NCBI GenBank assembly: GCA_037367355.1
Contig: CM074700.1
Location: 3,100,001-3,164,000 of the forward strand
From: Neoscytalidium dimidiatum
Lineage: Eukaryota; Ascomycota; Dothideomycetes; Botryosphaeriales; Botryosphaeriaceae
DNA length: 64,000 nucleotides
Direction: 5' to 3'
The notes beneath the pieces were generated by a model. That model was not told the origin of the DNA and did no database searches. It was given only the letters and a program-made list of their open reading frames with translations. This document shows positions 22,177 to 33,800 of this stretch, one piece after another; within the stretch, counting starts at the first letter, position 1; each line of letters opens with the position of its first letter. A program made the translations under genes and the position numbers.

Positions 22177-24142
22177 AATGTCAAAGGCTGCTGGAACAGA
22201 AAGTTACGCTGATGAGAAGAAAGCTAAGTTGGCGTGGAGCTGCAACGGCCGGGCCGATAAGGGCCGGGCCCCGTAAATTGGTTATCGCCGGAGTTTCGGG
22301 GTTTAGATGCAATGTGGACTGTGGGGGCTGAAAAACGTTAATGGCCGCGCTGCCCGTCATCGGGACTCGGAACGCGCGGTGCTTCCTTTTTTTGCTCACA
22401 AAGCTTCCGGGGATGCATAATGATCCCCCCAAACAAGGTATCAACAAGGTTGGAAAGTTAAAGTATGATCGAGCCGAGACCTCACCTTGCTCCAACTGCT
22501 CGCAGCGGGGAGACGGGAGTTTGGGGGCGATCCCGCACCCTGGATCATCCACAAGCTGTTCCTAGATGCCGTTTCGAAACAGCTGTGCTCCCGCGGACCG
22601 CTTGCTCTCCGAGATGGCGCAAGGGCGACGGGAGAGGCAGATACTTCGCTGCGGAGACAGCAAGACAACCCAAAATTGCGGCGGAGCATCTTGGATACTT
22701 TGGAAACCACAGTCTGACCACCACGAGGCGTGGGATGTTGCCCAGCAGAAGATGACCGGTCACATTCATGCCGCCCGTGGCACATGGAGACAGCACAGCT
22801 GGCTAAATAAAGTTTTTGGACGACAGAGCGATGACTCGACACAGCCAGTGGATCACCATTCCAACAGGCTAGGTACTTGGGCCTGAGACGCAGTGTGCTT
22901 CTGATGACGCCAGCGCGATGCTGAAACGAACCCTGGGCCAGCTGCCAAGACGACGTAAAGATTGCGAGAAGTGGGACGAGGGTTTGAAGGCGGCCGGGGC
23001 GCTCCAGCAGGTGGTCGTCAGTTTTCGGAACGGTACAGCAATGCAAGCCGGTTTGGGCAATTGATGAGATGACGCCTCACCGCCCGCGGCACTGTTGCTG
23101 CTGCTGCTGCTGCTGGTGTCATGGCGCGGGCCGTGGGCGTCATGTTCCCAGGAAACAGAGCTGGCGTCGAGGCGCTTCGTAACAGGCGGTACCTCCGATT
23201 GGGCGGCTGTGGGGCCCGAGGCCGCTGTGTACCAGAGCCAACGGTGCAAACAGCGGGAGCGCGTGCGGAGTGCAGAGCAGCAGCGAATAACACATTGGCA
23301 CCCGGGCGACGGCGGCGGCGAGGGCTCGGAACACATGCGGTCTGATGTAGAGAGAGAGAAGTTTGTGTTGCGGCGTCGTGGCATTCGCTGGCGGAGCTCC
23401 CTCCTGCGCCGACGTCATACCGTTTTCGCGGCGGATCGCTACCAGTATCAGTGCCAGTGCCGGTGCGTACTGGCGCTGCCGAGGCGCCCGCCGCCAGATA
23501 AGGCCGCGAGGCCGCGACGGCGTCATTTTACTGCCCCTCTGCCCCTCTGCCTCTGCCCCTCGGCGTGAGGGCGAACGGCGGGCGAGCTGTGCGCGCAATG
23601 AGCATGCATGGCTCAGACAATGCGGGCAAGGCGCATTGGAACTACGCGCGCGAGAGGTCCAAAACCCCAGCGCCTCACCACCACGCCGGCGCTGCTGCAC
23701 CGCCGCAGCGGCGGCGGCGGCGGCGGTGGAGGCAAGCGCGCCAGGCTGGCAGGTCGCAGATTGCCGCTGATGATGCCAGTGCCGCGTGGGTGAAGCGAGG
23801 GGCCCCCGTCCGTGGGCCAGCAGCCAGCATCGTGCTCTGCGGGACCGTCGTCATTGAGCTGCTGAGCTGCTACAAAACAACCGCGCTTTTCCAGAACGCT
23901 CTATCCGCCACGCCTGCTGCTGCTACCGCTGCTGCTGTTGCTGGCCTTTCTCCCAAAACACCCTACGCCCACCGGCCCCGTCATCGTGTACCCACCTTAC
24001 TCCCTTAGCCGACTCGCGCGCCCCAGGCCCGCAGCCTAGCCTGCCCTACTTACTCTGAGCCCGCCGCGTGCTGCCCACCACAGCCCCGCGCGACCTCTTC
24101 GCTTTCTGCTCTCACCACCTCCGCGCCCGCACACTCCGCACG
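22177..24142. other. Shared upstream region of DUF5321 and 6-phosphogluconolactonase genes
   Basis: The two genes are divergent, with almost 2 kb between start codons. Several GC-rich frames overlap on both strands (for example 23095-23568, 23565-24008 and 23140-23700 on the minus strand) but show no domain. Short CTG/GCC repeats occur at about 23096-23113 and 23705-23730. No gene was called. Confidence 0.45.
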
Positions 24143-24925
24143 ATGGGCAAGCCGCCGAATCTCTACTCCTTCCCCGACGACACCGAGCTCGCCAAGAGCT
24201 TGCGCGTCTATGTCGTCGACGCCCAGAACAGCGCATTGGAGCGCCACGGCGTCTTCCGCGTCGCCGTCTCCGGCGGCTCGCTGCCCAAGGTCCTGGCGAA
24301 AGCCCTGCTGTCCGAAGGCGAGGGCAGCATCAATTTCTCCAAGTGGGAGGTCTTCTTTGCCGACGAGCGCGCCGTTCCGCTGGATCACCCGGACAGCAAC
24401 TACGGCCTTCTGAAGGCCGAGCTGCTCGACAAGATCCCCGCTGACAAGGCTAAACCCAACGTGTACCCCATCGACACCCAGTACCTCGATGACGTCCAGG
24501 AGCTGGCGGACCAGTACGAGCAGACGCTCGTCAAGGCCTTCGCCGCGCGCGACAGCGTCAAGATTCCGATGTTCGACCTGATTCTCCTCGGCTGCGGCCC
24601 CGACGGCCACACCTGCAGCCTCTTCCCCGGCCACCCTCTCCTCCGCGAAACCCAGGCCTGGGTTCTGCCCATCGAGGACTCCCCGAAGCCTCCGCCCAAG
24701 CGGATCACGCTTTCTCTCCCTGTCGCGTCGCACGGCATCAAGATTGCATTCGTCGGAACCGGCGCGGGCAAGAAGGAAATCCTGCGGAAGATTTTCGATA
24801 CGGAGGAGGGCCACGCTCTTCCATGCGGCCTGGTGAACTCGATGGCGCAGGAGAGAGTGACGTGGTTCACGGACTATCCGGCCGTCGAAGGCGTGCAGTT
24901 CCCGGTCAGGAGAAGCAGTCTGTAG
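24143..24925 (+). CDS. 6-phosphogluconolactonase
   Basis: A single exon encodes 260 residues. The ATG at 24143 was chosen because MGKPPNLYSFPDD starts the conserved region and has a purine-rich context; the frame is open to 24068 but that extension looks like leader sequence. VSGGSLPKVL binds the phosphate, FFADERAVPLDHPDSNYG is the central signature and LGCGPDGHTCSLFPGHPLL holds the catalytic His region. The length equals that of the usual yeast SOL-type enzymes. The enzyme hydrolyses 6-phosphoglucono-1,5-lactone to 6-phosphogluconate, the second step of the oxidative pentose phosphate pathway, in the cytosol, and so supports NADPH supply. It has no intron, unlike most neighbours. Its family assignment is among the firmest in the window. 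Confidence 0.95.
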   Translation: MGKPPNLYSFPDDTELAKSLRVYVVDAQNSALERHGVFRVAVSGGSLPKVLAKALLSEGEGSINFSKWEVFFADERAVPLDHPDSNYGLLKAELLDKIPADKAKPNVYPIDTQYLDDVQELADQYEQTLVKAFAARDSVKIPMFDLILLGCGPDGHTCSLFPGHPLLRETQAWVLPIEDSPKPPPKRITLSLPVASHGIKIAFVGTGAGKKEILRKIFDTEEGHALPCGLVNSMAQERVTWFTDYPAVEGVQFPVRRSSL

Positions 24926-25532
24926 AAGGAAAAAGGCCGGGATGGTGGTAAAGCGGGGGATCGGATCCGGCAGCTTCACGAGCTACGTCTTGAACGAACC
25001 AGGCGTCTTGCGGGGGGGGTTTCTCTCGTTCTTTTATCGATGGGGATATCCAAAGCGTTGATTTTGCGAGGGTTGGCTCAGTCGATTGTTAGCCTGGCAT
25101 GGGGCCCACTACACGAAGATGTCGCTCGATTTGGTTTTAGAAATGGAGACTGACGGGCCGTTCACTCAATCTGCAATATCATGACCTTTTCCAACGGGTT
25201 CCTGCGTGTGAACATGAAGTATGGTGTGCGCCCTGCTGATCTGACCCGATCGAACTTAGAAGCAGAGGGCTATATGCATGCAGAGCACGACACAGATGCT
25301 TTGATGTCGGCGCGGAGGGCAATTCGAGCCCGTCACGTGCGCGTTTCCCTGTGGACACGAGCCGCCAAACAATGGGTTCCCAATGCGCAGGGCCGCTAAC
25401 GATCAACACCACTGCTGCAGGCACGCACGCACGCCCCCCTTGTCGCCCGACCTAGCGCACTTACCCTTCGCTCCGCGCAGTCGCACCACGCGATCGTGAT
25501 GGACATCAGGACTCCACAACTGCCACTACACC
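24926..25532. other. Intergenic between 6-phosphogluconolactonase and coiled-coil gene
   Basis: About 600 bases with no supported gene. It holds 3' flank and promoter. ACGCACGC-type tandem repeats border the next gene's first intron. Confidence 0.5.
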
Positions 25533-27253
25533 ATGTCCTTCGTACGTACCGTTGACGCACGCACGCGCGCGCGCCCCCGCGCCCGCGCAGCCCTCACAAC
25601 ATGTTCACTCACCGTCTGCAGCTCCCTGAACCCACGCGCAGCCCGGCGCAATCGTCACCGTCGCGACTCCCCACGCTATCGAGGCGCCCAACCGTGGGCG
25701 CCGGAGAGAAGGAGCATGGCTCCAGAAAGCGCAACCTGCTACCCCAGCCCGGCGTCTCAAAATTAGCTGGCGCTGCGGCACAGCCAGCGAGGGAAGATCG
25801 CGCAGCCGGGCAATCCGGCCAGGCCAGTCTACAGAATAAGCCGCTGAATCGGACGCAGAGCGCCAGCACGAGGCTGACTGCCGCGAGGAGAACGGACGAC
25901 GCGGCAAGGCAAGCAATGCCTCTTCTTCCTCCTCCTCGTCCTCCTCTTCCTCCGCCGGCGCCTGCGTCGGGCGTGAGTCGCGCGCAGTCGCTGCGGAGAC
26001 CTGTGACCGGTCAGAGTACGACGGCAGGGTTGCGCGCGCCCACCAAGACCGGCACGTCTTCATCAGGCGCTCCAAGGACGACAGGGTCTGTCTCGCAGCC
26101 CGGCTCCGGACGCGGCAACAAGGCGGGCTCAGCGACGGCGAGCTCGTCGCAAAACACGGCGCCTCCGCCGAAGTCGAGTCAGAGGGAGCGTACAAGAGCT
26201 GCGACGGTGTCATCGCCACAGGCTGAGCGGACTCGGCCGGCAGCGTCGTCGTCGCAGCGGGTGCCGCCACCTTCCAGCAGCGGCTCGAAGGCTGGAAGCA
26301 CGGTCCTCAAACATTCGAGGTCGAGATCAGAGCTACCAAGCACGGCAGGGCGGACGCAGCCGAGCAGCAGCACGGCGTCGTCCCGAGCGGTACCGGGCTT
26401 AGATAAGGAGCCGAAACTAGCGGCCAAGCCCGCCTTCTCGACGTTGCAACAGCACTACTCGCCCAAGAAGACGCTGGAGCCGAAGAAGGCCACGTCGGCG
26501 TTCTTCCATGCGTCATCCGCAAGCACCGGGGCGTCGGCGGCGGCGGACGCTCTGTCAGCCGAAGTTCTGGCGCTGCAGACGGAGCTGCTGCAACTGCATC
26601 TCCTGTACGAGTCGGCGGGCGTGGTCCAGGCACAGTGGGAGCGCAGCGCGGAGCGGGCGCTGCGGCTCCAGTTCTACGAGGTGGCGACGGCGCATCACAA
26701 CATGCGCAAGAACGAGAGCGAGGTGCAAGAGCTGGTCAATCTGCACGCGCTGCAGGAGTGGAAGAGCGGAAGCGCCACGTTCGGGTTGGCGGAGAATATC
26801 CAGCTGCTCGGGCCGCTCCTCAACGAGCTGCGGGCGCTGACGGACGCGGGCGGGCGGCATACGCGGGTGGTGCAGGAGTTCGAGGCATGGGCGGCGCGGG
26901 CGGAGGAGGTGCGGGAGAGGCGGGAGGCAGGGCTGAGGGCTTCGGTGGTGGTGGAAGGGCTGGGGGAGGGGTGGAAAGTGGAGGTTGCGGCGCTCACACG
27001 CAAGGTGACGGCACTGGCACGCGATGCAGGTGGTCTGGTGGAGCCGGCAGCGGGATCAAGCATCAGCGCGGTCGTGGGCGGGTGCCGGTCGCTGGTGGCT
27101 CTGATGCTGGGCGAGCTGCAGCTTATGAGGCGCGTGGAGGCGGACGTGGGCGAGGACGAGGGGCGGTTCGTCGAGGCCGGGCTGCAGGGAATAGCTGCGG
27201 CTGCAGAGACGGAGCACGCGCAGGAGTCGGGAGGGCTGTGGCGGGATGTGTAG
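25533..27253 (+). CDS. Ala/Ser-rich disordered protein with C-terminal coiled-coil region, function unknown
   Basis: A three-codon first exon (25533-25541, ATG TCC TTC) is proposed, joined to 25622-27253 through GTACGT and CTGCAG, giving 546 residues. An alternative start is the ATG at 25601 inside that intron. Residues 1-290 are Ser/Ala/Pro/Arg-rich and basic. A conserved-looking block KPAFSTLQQHYSPKKTLEPK precedes a helical half that starts LSAEVLALQTELLQLHLLYE and includes hydrophobic heptads through the C-terminus. This basic disordered head with a coiled-coil tail resembles microtubule-binding augmin or HAUS8-like subunits in general design only, so no function is claimed. The DNA of the C-terminal third is very G-rich on the coding strand and gives long shadow frames. 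Confidence 0.78.
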
Positions 27254-27656
27254 TGTGTAAGCAATGCAACTGAATCTGCGTGGCGTCACCAAGCATCTGC
27301 CTGCGCGCTGGTGCTGCCAGGGCCGGGCTAGCGCGCTAGGGGGAGGGGGGGTGGTGGGTTTTTGAGCATGGGCCGGTTGTGTATAGTAAGTACTGCGTGC
27401 TGCGTAGGCGCGCAGGCGGGCGGCATGGGCTCTCGCGCCGGGCTTTTGACATGGGGGGCCCTTCGACATGGGCTCGGCATGGGCAGGCAGGCATAGCCGC
27501 GGCCGTGCTCCTTGGGCGCAGCCAGGTGCCGGTGGGAAAGAAGGTTTCGGGACTGAGCCGCGCGGCGATCCTGACCGGGCCTAGGCACGAGTCGGCGCGC
27601 AAGCAGCGGTAAGGGAAAGGGAAGGGTGTGGTGCGGGCGGCAGCAGGTGGCAGTGT

Positions 27657-27697
27657 GGTTGGTGGTGGTGGTGGTGGTAGTGGTGGTAGTGGTGGTG
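27657..27697. repeat. GGT trinucleotide microsatellite
   Basis: An imperfect (GGT)n run broken by AGT units. Confidence 0.85.
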
Positions 27698-27813
27698 AGC
27701 GGGCGAGCGCTTCCCCCCCCCAGCTCTCGCCAGCTCCCTTACCAAGCAGGGCCAGGATGAGTAAGCCTGCCCTGGCCGCCCTGTGTGCGCCGTCTGCTCC
27801 TGGTCGATTGTTG

Positions 27814-27841
27814 TGTAGGGTGTAGGGTGTAGGGTGTAGGG
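27814..27841. repeat. Telomere-like TGTAGGG tandem repeat, four copies
   Basis: Four perfect copies of TGTAGGG lie in direct tandem. The unit differs from the common fungal telomere unit TTAGGG by one inserted G. Confidence 0.8.
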
Positions 27842-27916
27842 TGAAGAGCAACGCTTGAGCCGGCGTCGCCTCTTCCGGCCGCTCCCGCGCCCAAGGGCAC
27901 CTGGGGCCCCTACCAC

Positions 27917-27918
27917 AG

Positions 27919-27951
<33 letters not shown>
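27917..27951. repeat. TGCC tetranucleotide microsatellite
   Basis: About eight TGCC/CCTG units in a row, followed by three units of GCGACCA at 27967-27989. Confidence 0.85.
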
Positions 27952-27952
<1 letters not shown>

Positions 27953-28529
27953 TGCTTGCTCTGCGGCCAGCGACCAGCGACCAGCGACCAGCGCCCCGCG
28001 CCCAGCGTCCTGCTACCACGCGCGTGAGCCCGGCCGGGGTCGTGTTCCTTCCTACGCGCCGCCGCCTGAGTCTGCAATATCCTCCTAAAGCCGCCAAGCC
28101 GCCCTCCAAACAGATGCCTCCCCGAGCACCGGCCGTCAGACGGCGGAAATAACCGTCCGTGAGCATATAGCCCTTCCCTCGCCGTGTACACCACCTCCAG
28201 TCCCTCTCGTAATTGCCCTCGCCGACTCGGCCGCCATTACGTTAGCCCCAGAGAGTCAGCCAGGCCCACCGCGCACGCTCGGCATTGACGCGAGCGCGGC
28301 TCCCTACCCGCCCACCGACGCGCCGTTCCCAGCTACGGCTGCTCTCCAGCTTTCCCCCATCCCGGAGCAGCTCCACGCATCTCGGACTCTCTGCGGAACC
28401 CACTCCGACCGCCTTATAGCTCGCGGGTCTGGCCAACCATTGCCAATCCGAAAGTACCACCTCCCTTCCCCGACCACCGAATGGCGGCCGCCCCAGGCCT
28501 CGACCTGCACCCATCGCCTGGCGGAACTT

Positions 28530-28696
28530 ATGGATTCTGCTGCTGCGCGCTGGAAGAGGCCGTGGGAAGACTCGCATGCCCAGCCGCTCACCCAGCACCA
28601 CCACCAGCATCATCATCATCAACATCAACAGCAACAGCAGCAACAGCAGCAGCAGCAGCAGCAACAGCATCAGCATCAGCAACAGCAACAGCTGCA

Positions 28697-28727
<31 letters not shown>

Positions 28728-30804
28728 CAACAACAACAACAACAAATACAACAACAGCCAGATCAATACTTCCAGCACCAGCACCAGCACCAGCACCAGC
28801 AGCAGAGCCCGCCGCACCGCAATAGCGCCACGTCCCAAACCCATGACGACGGGGGCCCGCTCCCGGCGTGGTCACCCCAAGCCCGCCGGGAGTCCGCCAC
28901 ACCCCGGTTGTATTTGGCCGAGTCCCCTTCGGCGACCACGGCGGCCCAAATGCTCCAGAGTCAGTCCGCGGCAACGCAGAACAACAAGAGACGCCGCCTT
29001 CTGCCTGACCAGATCTCGCATTCCGACCCCCATTTATCAGGTCCTCCCGCTGACTCAGCCGGCTTCCATGGAAGCGGGGAAGATCACGACGGTACACACG
29101 CAGCTTCTCCTTCCCCCCGCCCTCTTTGTCATCTAAAGTCGTTGAGTGTGTAATTGACCGCTGGGTCTGCTGACAGACTCGCCTCGAGCCCTGCCCAGCG
29201 AGCGTGGACGTCAGCAGCTGCACCTCTCGTCGCCCGGCATGTCTTCTACCCGCTTCGATGCTCGAAGCTACCCACCGGCCGTCTCTTCGCAGGAAGAGAG
29301 GCTCTGCTGCGGCCCGACCTGCTCTGGTTTGACCTGCACCCGCCGGCGGGCCCTGATCAACGACATCGTCGCCGAAGTCGACACGCTAAACGCCGGCATC
29401 CAGCGGCTCCTCCGCAGCGACAGCCAGCCACGATCGGTGAGAAGACTGCCGCGTCCTCCTGACTGCTTCCCTGGGGCTCCAGGCCCATGTACTGACCCTC
29501 CCAAGCTTTCCTCCGGAGCTGCCACACTAGGAACCGACCAGGCCCTCGCCTTTGCCGTTGACCTCCTTCGATCGAGCGTTGCAACCCTCCGAGACTTGAC
29601 GAATCAGCCCTCTCGTCCGCCAGGAGAAGGAGTCGACCAGCAACCGGCGACCACGGCCGCCGCCACCGCCGAGCTCAACGATGTCATGAAGCGAAGATTT
29701 GACCCCAACACCAATCCAGACCCTCCTTTCATGCCCCGGCCACCCAGCGGAGACCGCGACCCTTCCCGCATAATCCCTCTACCCGGTCCTCACGAGGATT
29801 TCCGGAGAAGCTTCCAAGGCAGTAGGGATCCTTTGTCGCCGCGTCATTCTCCAACAACAGGAGCACACTCCATCAGCAGCGGAAACGCCTACACTCGACC
29901 CCCCTCCCCAACCCACAGCCATCCTCCTGCACACCGAACGCTCCCTTCCCCGACCTCTTTGATCATCCCCCCGCCATCCACCATCCACACACTTGCGTCT
30001 CCCTCGCCCTCCCTCCTTCCCCAGCCCTCGTCCTCGTCATCAGCCGCGCACTCCGCCCACTTACAAGACCTTCAGCATCAAATCTCACTTAAAACCTTAG
30101 CACTCCAGACACTTCGGCAGGAATACGACGCTCTCCTGTTGAAGCTCGACCGTCAGCGCACCAGGTGTGCCGCTCTTGAGAAGAAGTTCGAAGTCACCGA
30201 CGTCGAAATCAACAGCCTCACGGCGGAGAAGGAAGAGCTGGAAGCCAAAGTCGCGGCCCTTGAGCAGCAGGTCGACGAGTTGCGGGAGCAGCGAGACGAC
30301 GCGAGGAGGCGGGAAGTCCAGACCGGCGAGCAGTACCGGAGCATCGTGGAAATGGCGAGCCGACTGCAGGGGATGGCCGCGGAGGAGAAAAGAGCGTGGA
30401 TGCAGGAGCGGGAGGGTCTGTTCAGGGCGCTCGGCTGGGACGACGGGTTCGAAGGCGAGCAGCGGGAGGCCGCGGGCCCCAGCAGGCCGTTCAGGCAGCC
30501 CAGCGGCGCTTCGACTTCGACCGACCTGGCGGCGGTGTCGGGGCTGGACGGCTCGAGAGGCCTCCTCGGCGCGAACGTCTCCGCCGACTCGCATACCGAA
30601 CAGGCTTCGGCTGCCGCCACGTCCCAAGTCATCGCCGCGCTCCGCGTTGAGGTCGCGCAGCTGCGCTCTCGGACGCAGTCTCTCGAGGCCGCTATTCGGG
30701 CTATTCGCGATCAGGGAGTGGCAATGGAGGATGCTTCTCAGGCAGTTGCGGAGGCGGGGAAGAAAATGCGCGAAGCGGCGAGAGGAGCGATTGGAGATAC
30801 GTGA
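28530..30804 (+). CDS. Polyglutamine, coiled-coil putative nuclear protein of unknown function
   Basis: Exons 28530-29091, 29177-29436 and 29506-30804 give 706 residues. The second intron (69 bases, GTGAGA, CTGAC, CAAG) is in frame, so it could be retained, adding 23 residues. Residues 1-20 read MDSAAARWKRPWEDS and are followed by a His/Gln tract of about 70 residues encoded by mixed CAG/CAA codons. A basic KRRRLL motif could be a nuclear signal. A small Cys cluster (LCCGPTCSGLTCTRRR) precedes a short helix. Pro/Ser-rich sequence then leads to a strong coiled coil (from LQDLQHQISLKTLALQ to about EQREGL) and a shorter C-terminal coil. The layout suggests a regulatory or scaffold protein, but no known domain was recognised. 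An in-frame ATG exists at 28440. Confidence 0.75.
28594..28806 (+). repeat. CAG/CAA/CAC tract encoding the polyglutamine-histidine region
   Basis: Long in-frame runs of CAG, CAA, CAC and CAT, including (CAG)8 followed by (CAA)n near 28700-28760 and CAGCAC repeats near 28772-28800. Confidence 0.9.
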
Positions 30805-33800
30805 ATGGAGGTATTTGGAAAATGGGACGGAAAAATTGGGGGGAAAAGAGGGAGCAGAGAGAGAAAAACAGAGACTGGGATATGCTAAGGCCATGGTGAG
30901 GTCTGATGGCGAAAAAAAAGTTGGGCTTTTTTCTCCCCTATGATACCCACAGGCTGAGCCTACTTTTCTTTTTTTTTTTAACATATATTTTATTTTTCAT
31001 CTTCATTCTTTTTCCATCTGTTCGAAATTCATTTCTCTTAATGCTACTTTTCAGCGTTGCATCGTCGGGGGTTGGGAGTCATTTATTCTCCACGGATATG
31101 GAAATTTGGACGCGCAAATGGAGGCTTCGGCGGTTTATCTTATTTCTACAGAACCTTTTTTTTTTCACATTCCCCTTACATTCTATGTGGTGGAGAGGAG
31201 ATCTCCGCATCCATTCCGAATCACTTTTCCCGCACGAGCATACGCACATGGTGTTTTTTCTTTCTTTCTAATTGTGGGTAAATCGTTGGAGAATGCCGAC
31301 AGCTCACGCTACAACGGAGACGCACATGCCAGCGTTACAGAATGGAGAGAGATTACTCATGGCCCGGCGCCCTGAAGCTCACGGCAAGCGAGGATGACTG
31401 TGCAGGAATGATGAGATGCATGGACCAATGGACGTGTCGGCCCGGGATCAGGGGTTTTTTTTTTTTTTCTTAGGGTTAACGATTTCCTATCGCTTTTTCT
31501 CTTGTCAGGCTCCGAACCCTTAAGGGAGGGTAAGGGGTGAAAAAAAAAAAAAACAGGCGTTCAGTGAGTCGTGGGAGGGAAAAGAAGGAACGTGTGACCA
31601 CCGTGCGGTCCTATTTTCCATTCGGTCCATCTCGGACCGCAACATGAATCTTGCTTTTTTTTCTTTTTTTCACACGCGGAATATATTTTTCGAGTTTGAC
31701 ACAGAGAGAGAGACACACAGAGAGAGAGATCGGCGGGAGAGGTCTTGGCGAGTGCTTCGTACGTACGGGAAGCTTCGGCCCCTTCGATCCGGAGGCTTGG
31801 TCCTCAGACCGAGGGGCTTGGTAGGGCCGCGAGCCGGGTGGGGGAAATTGGGGATATACGGACTGGATATACGATCGACCGGTGTGAATGTGGGGGCCCA
31901 TCTTATTTTAAGGTGCTTCTGGGCTCTCGCTGCAGGATCACGCCGAGTTATCTCGAGCGCGCGCGCTCGTGTAATCATGGCTGACCGATGTCACCTTATG
32001 CCTTCGCGTGTTGTACGTACGTGTGCGGAGCGTGCGTGTGTAGTACGCTCTCGGCCGGCGCTTCTTTTACCAGCCGCCACTTTCCGTGATTATGCGCTTG
32101 AGACGCCTTGCTGCTATAGCGAGACGTTGCTAAGGAAAAGGCTGCGCTTCGTTTCGTTGCATTTACCCGGCGGTTCGAGGAGGGAGCGTGGTGCGAGAGC
32201 TAAGTCTTCGTATTCTACATAATTCAGGTTTCAGCTGGACATGAGGCCTCTCTCTCTCTCTCTCTTTCTCTCATTTGTCCATTCTAATTCTAGACATTGT
32301 CGTGTAGGTAGCTTATAGTGCGGATCTTTTGCTGCGGGACCAGGCGGATGTACTACGTGTTTTGACGCTAAGCAACTGACAGCGCATCAGTGATAAGGAG
32401 AGCCGTGAAGGGGGGGGCTGAGAAAAGAGGTTAGCTGACTTATGATAGACGTTGGAAGAAAAGAAGAAGGAACCGAAATCGACACGGAATAGCTCGCGGT
32501 CGACTAATCGGGCAGCAACAGTAGTACCGTGGCACAGTGCCGCCGTCGTTTGCTTTTTTTTTTTTTTTTGCTCTTGGTATCTGGGCGCGGGGAAGCGGGA
32601 ACGATCTGGTCCGGTTCGATCAACTTCGAACATCTCATTGCGAAAGTAATGACGCTATAGCTCGCCTTATCTTTTTTAATTATTTTTTTTTAAATTTGGT
32701 CTTTACGTCCCGTCTTTACTAGTTTTTTCGTCAGAGATTACCGGATACGGCTATCGGTGACGTTCGCCACCCGAGCGAGCGAGAAGGTTTCCACCCCCAC
32801 CACTGTTTGTGCGGTGACTGTTGGCCGCTCCACTACAAACCCCCTGCGTGAATCAGCAACTTGCACGCCTGATTGCTGAGAAATATCACCGCTTCCCCTC
32901 ACCCACAGCATCGCGAGTCAAGCAAAACACACGAATCCCCGCTCAGGACCGGACTTCGCGGGCTTTCCGGTGCCCTCCAAAGAGGGGGGGCGGCGGGCTT
33001 GGATGGGCGCGTATGTGTGCAAACGTGCGTAAATAGTAGTAAAAAAAAAAAAAATCCCCCCACAACGCTGGGTGCGTGTACCCACTCACGAGCCTCGAGC
33101 ATAGCCTTACGGTGATATTTCGATCTTCTTCGACATGACGTGCTCATCAGCTCACGTAAACTCATACAAACGAGTCTCGCAGCGACCCGGGCCCCAGAAA
33201 GCAGTGATAAGTAGCACTTGCGTGCTGGTGGGGATTGGGGGGGGGGTTCGCGCCTAGCATTCGGGTACAGACATTTCCCGTTCCTTCTCACCGCAACTTG
33301 AGTGAATCGGAGACCCAAGAGATCGCGGGTGCTTCAGAGCGAGGAGATGGCCCTCGTTTAGATGAGGGCGCGTACACGATCGACCAAGGCTTACGTTTGC
33401 ATGGAAAGCCTGCTCCCATTCGGCAAGATTCTCACGCGACTGATGCGACTTAGCGCACCCGTAAGAAGCTGTGTCGCTCTTTACGAGAGCAAGGATTGGC
33501 GCTTGATAATACACACTAAGCCACCCAACAAAGGGATGATGCATTTGGACACGGGCAGAAGACACGGGCAGAAGATACCTCGACGCACGTGAGTAATTTG
33601 ATGAAGCGCGTTCCTCCTCAAGTCGGCCAAGTGACAGTCAGGCTCATACCCAGCAGTGAAAGTCCGTATCGAGTGATGGGCTCAATGCGAATGAGAGTCT
33701 CAATGCTGAGTTCTAGGCTTTGTTTCCATATATCACGAGCGCACAGCTAGCACTGATGCTTTTGAAGTATTGCTTTTGCATTGTGTCATGAAGACGTATC

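Larger units (their letters stand above)
27254..28529. other. Repeat-rich intergenic region
   Basis: About 1.3 kb of GC-rich DNA holds three short tandem repeats described separately. Frames are open on both strands because of composition, and none has a domain. The last 150 bases are pyrimidine-rich and probably form the leader of the polyglutamine gene. Confidence 0.45.

Noticed and set aside
24050..24979. 309-codon minus-strand frame over 6-phosphogluconolactonase
   Set aside because: Antisense shadow of a well-recognised enzyme.
31644..32222. 192-codon plus-strand frame downstream of the polyglutamine gene
   Set aside because: It starts in a poly-T/GA-repeat region, has no domain, and its composition resembles 3' flanking DNA.
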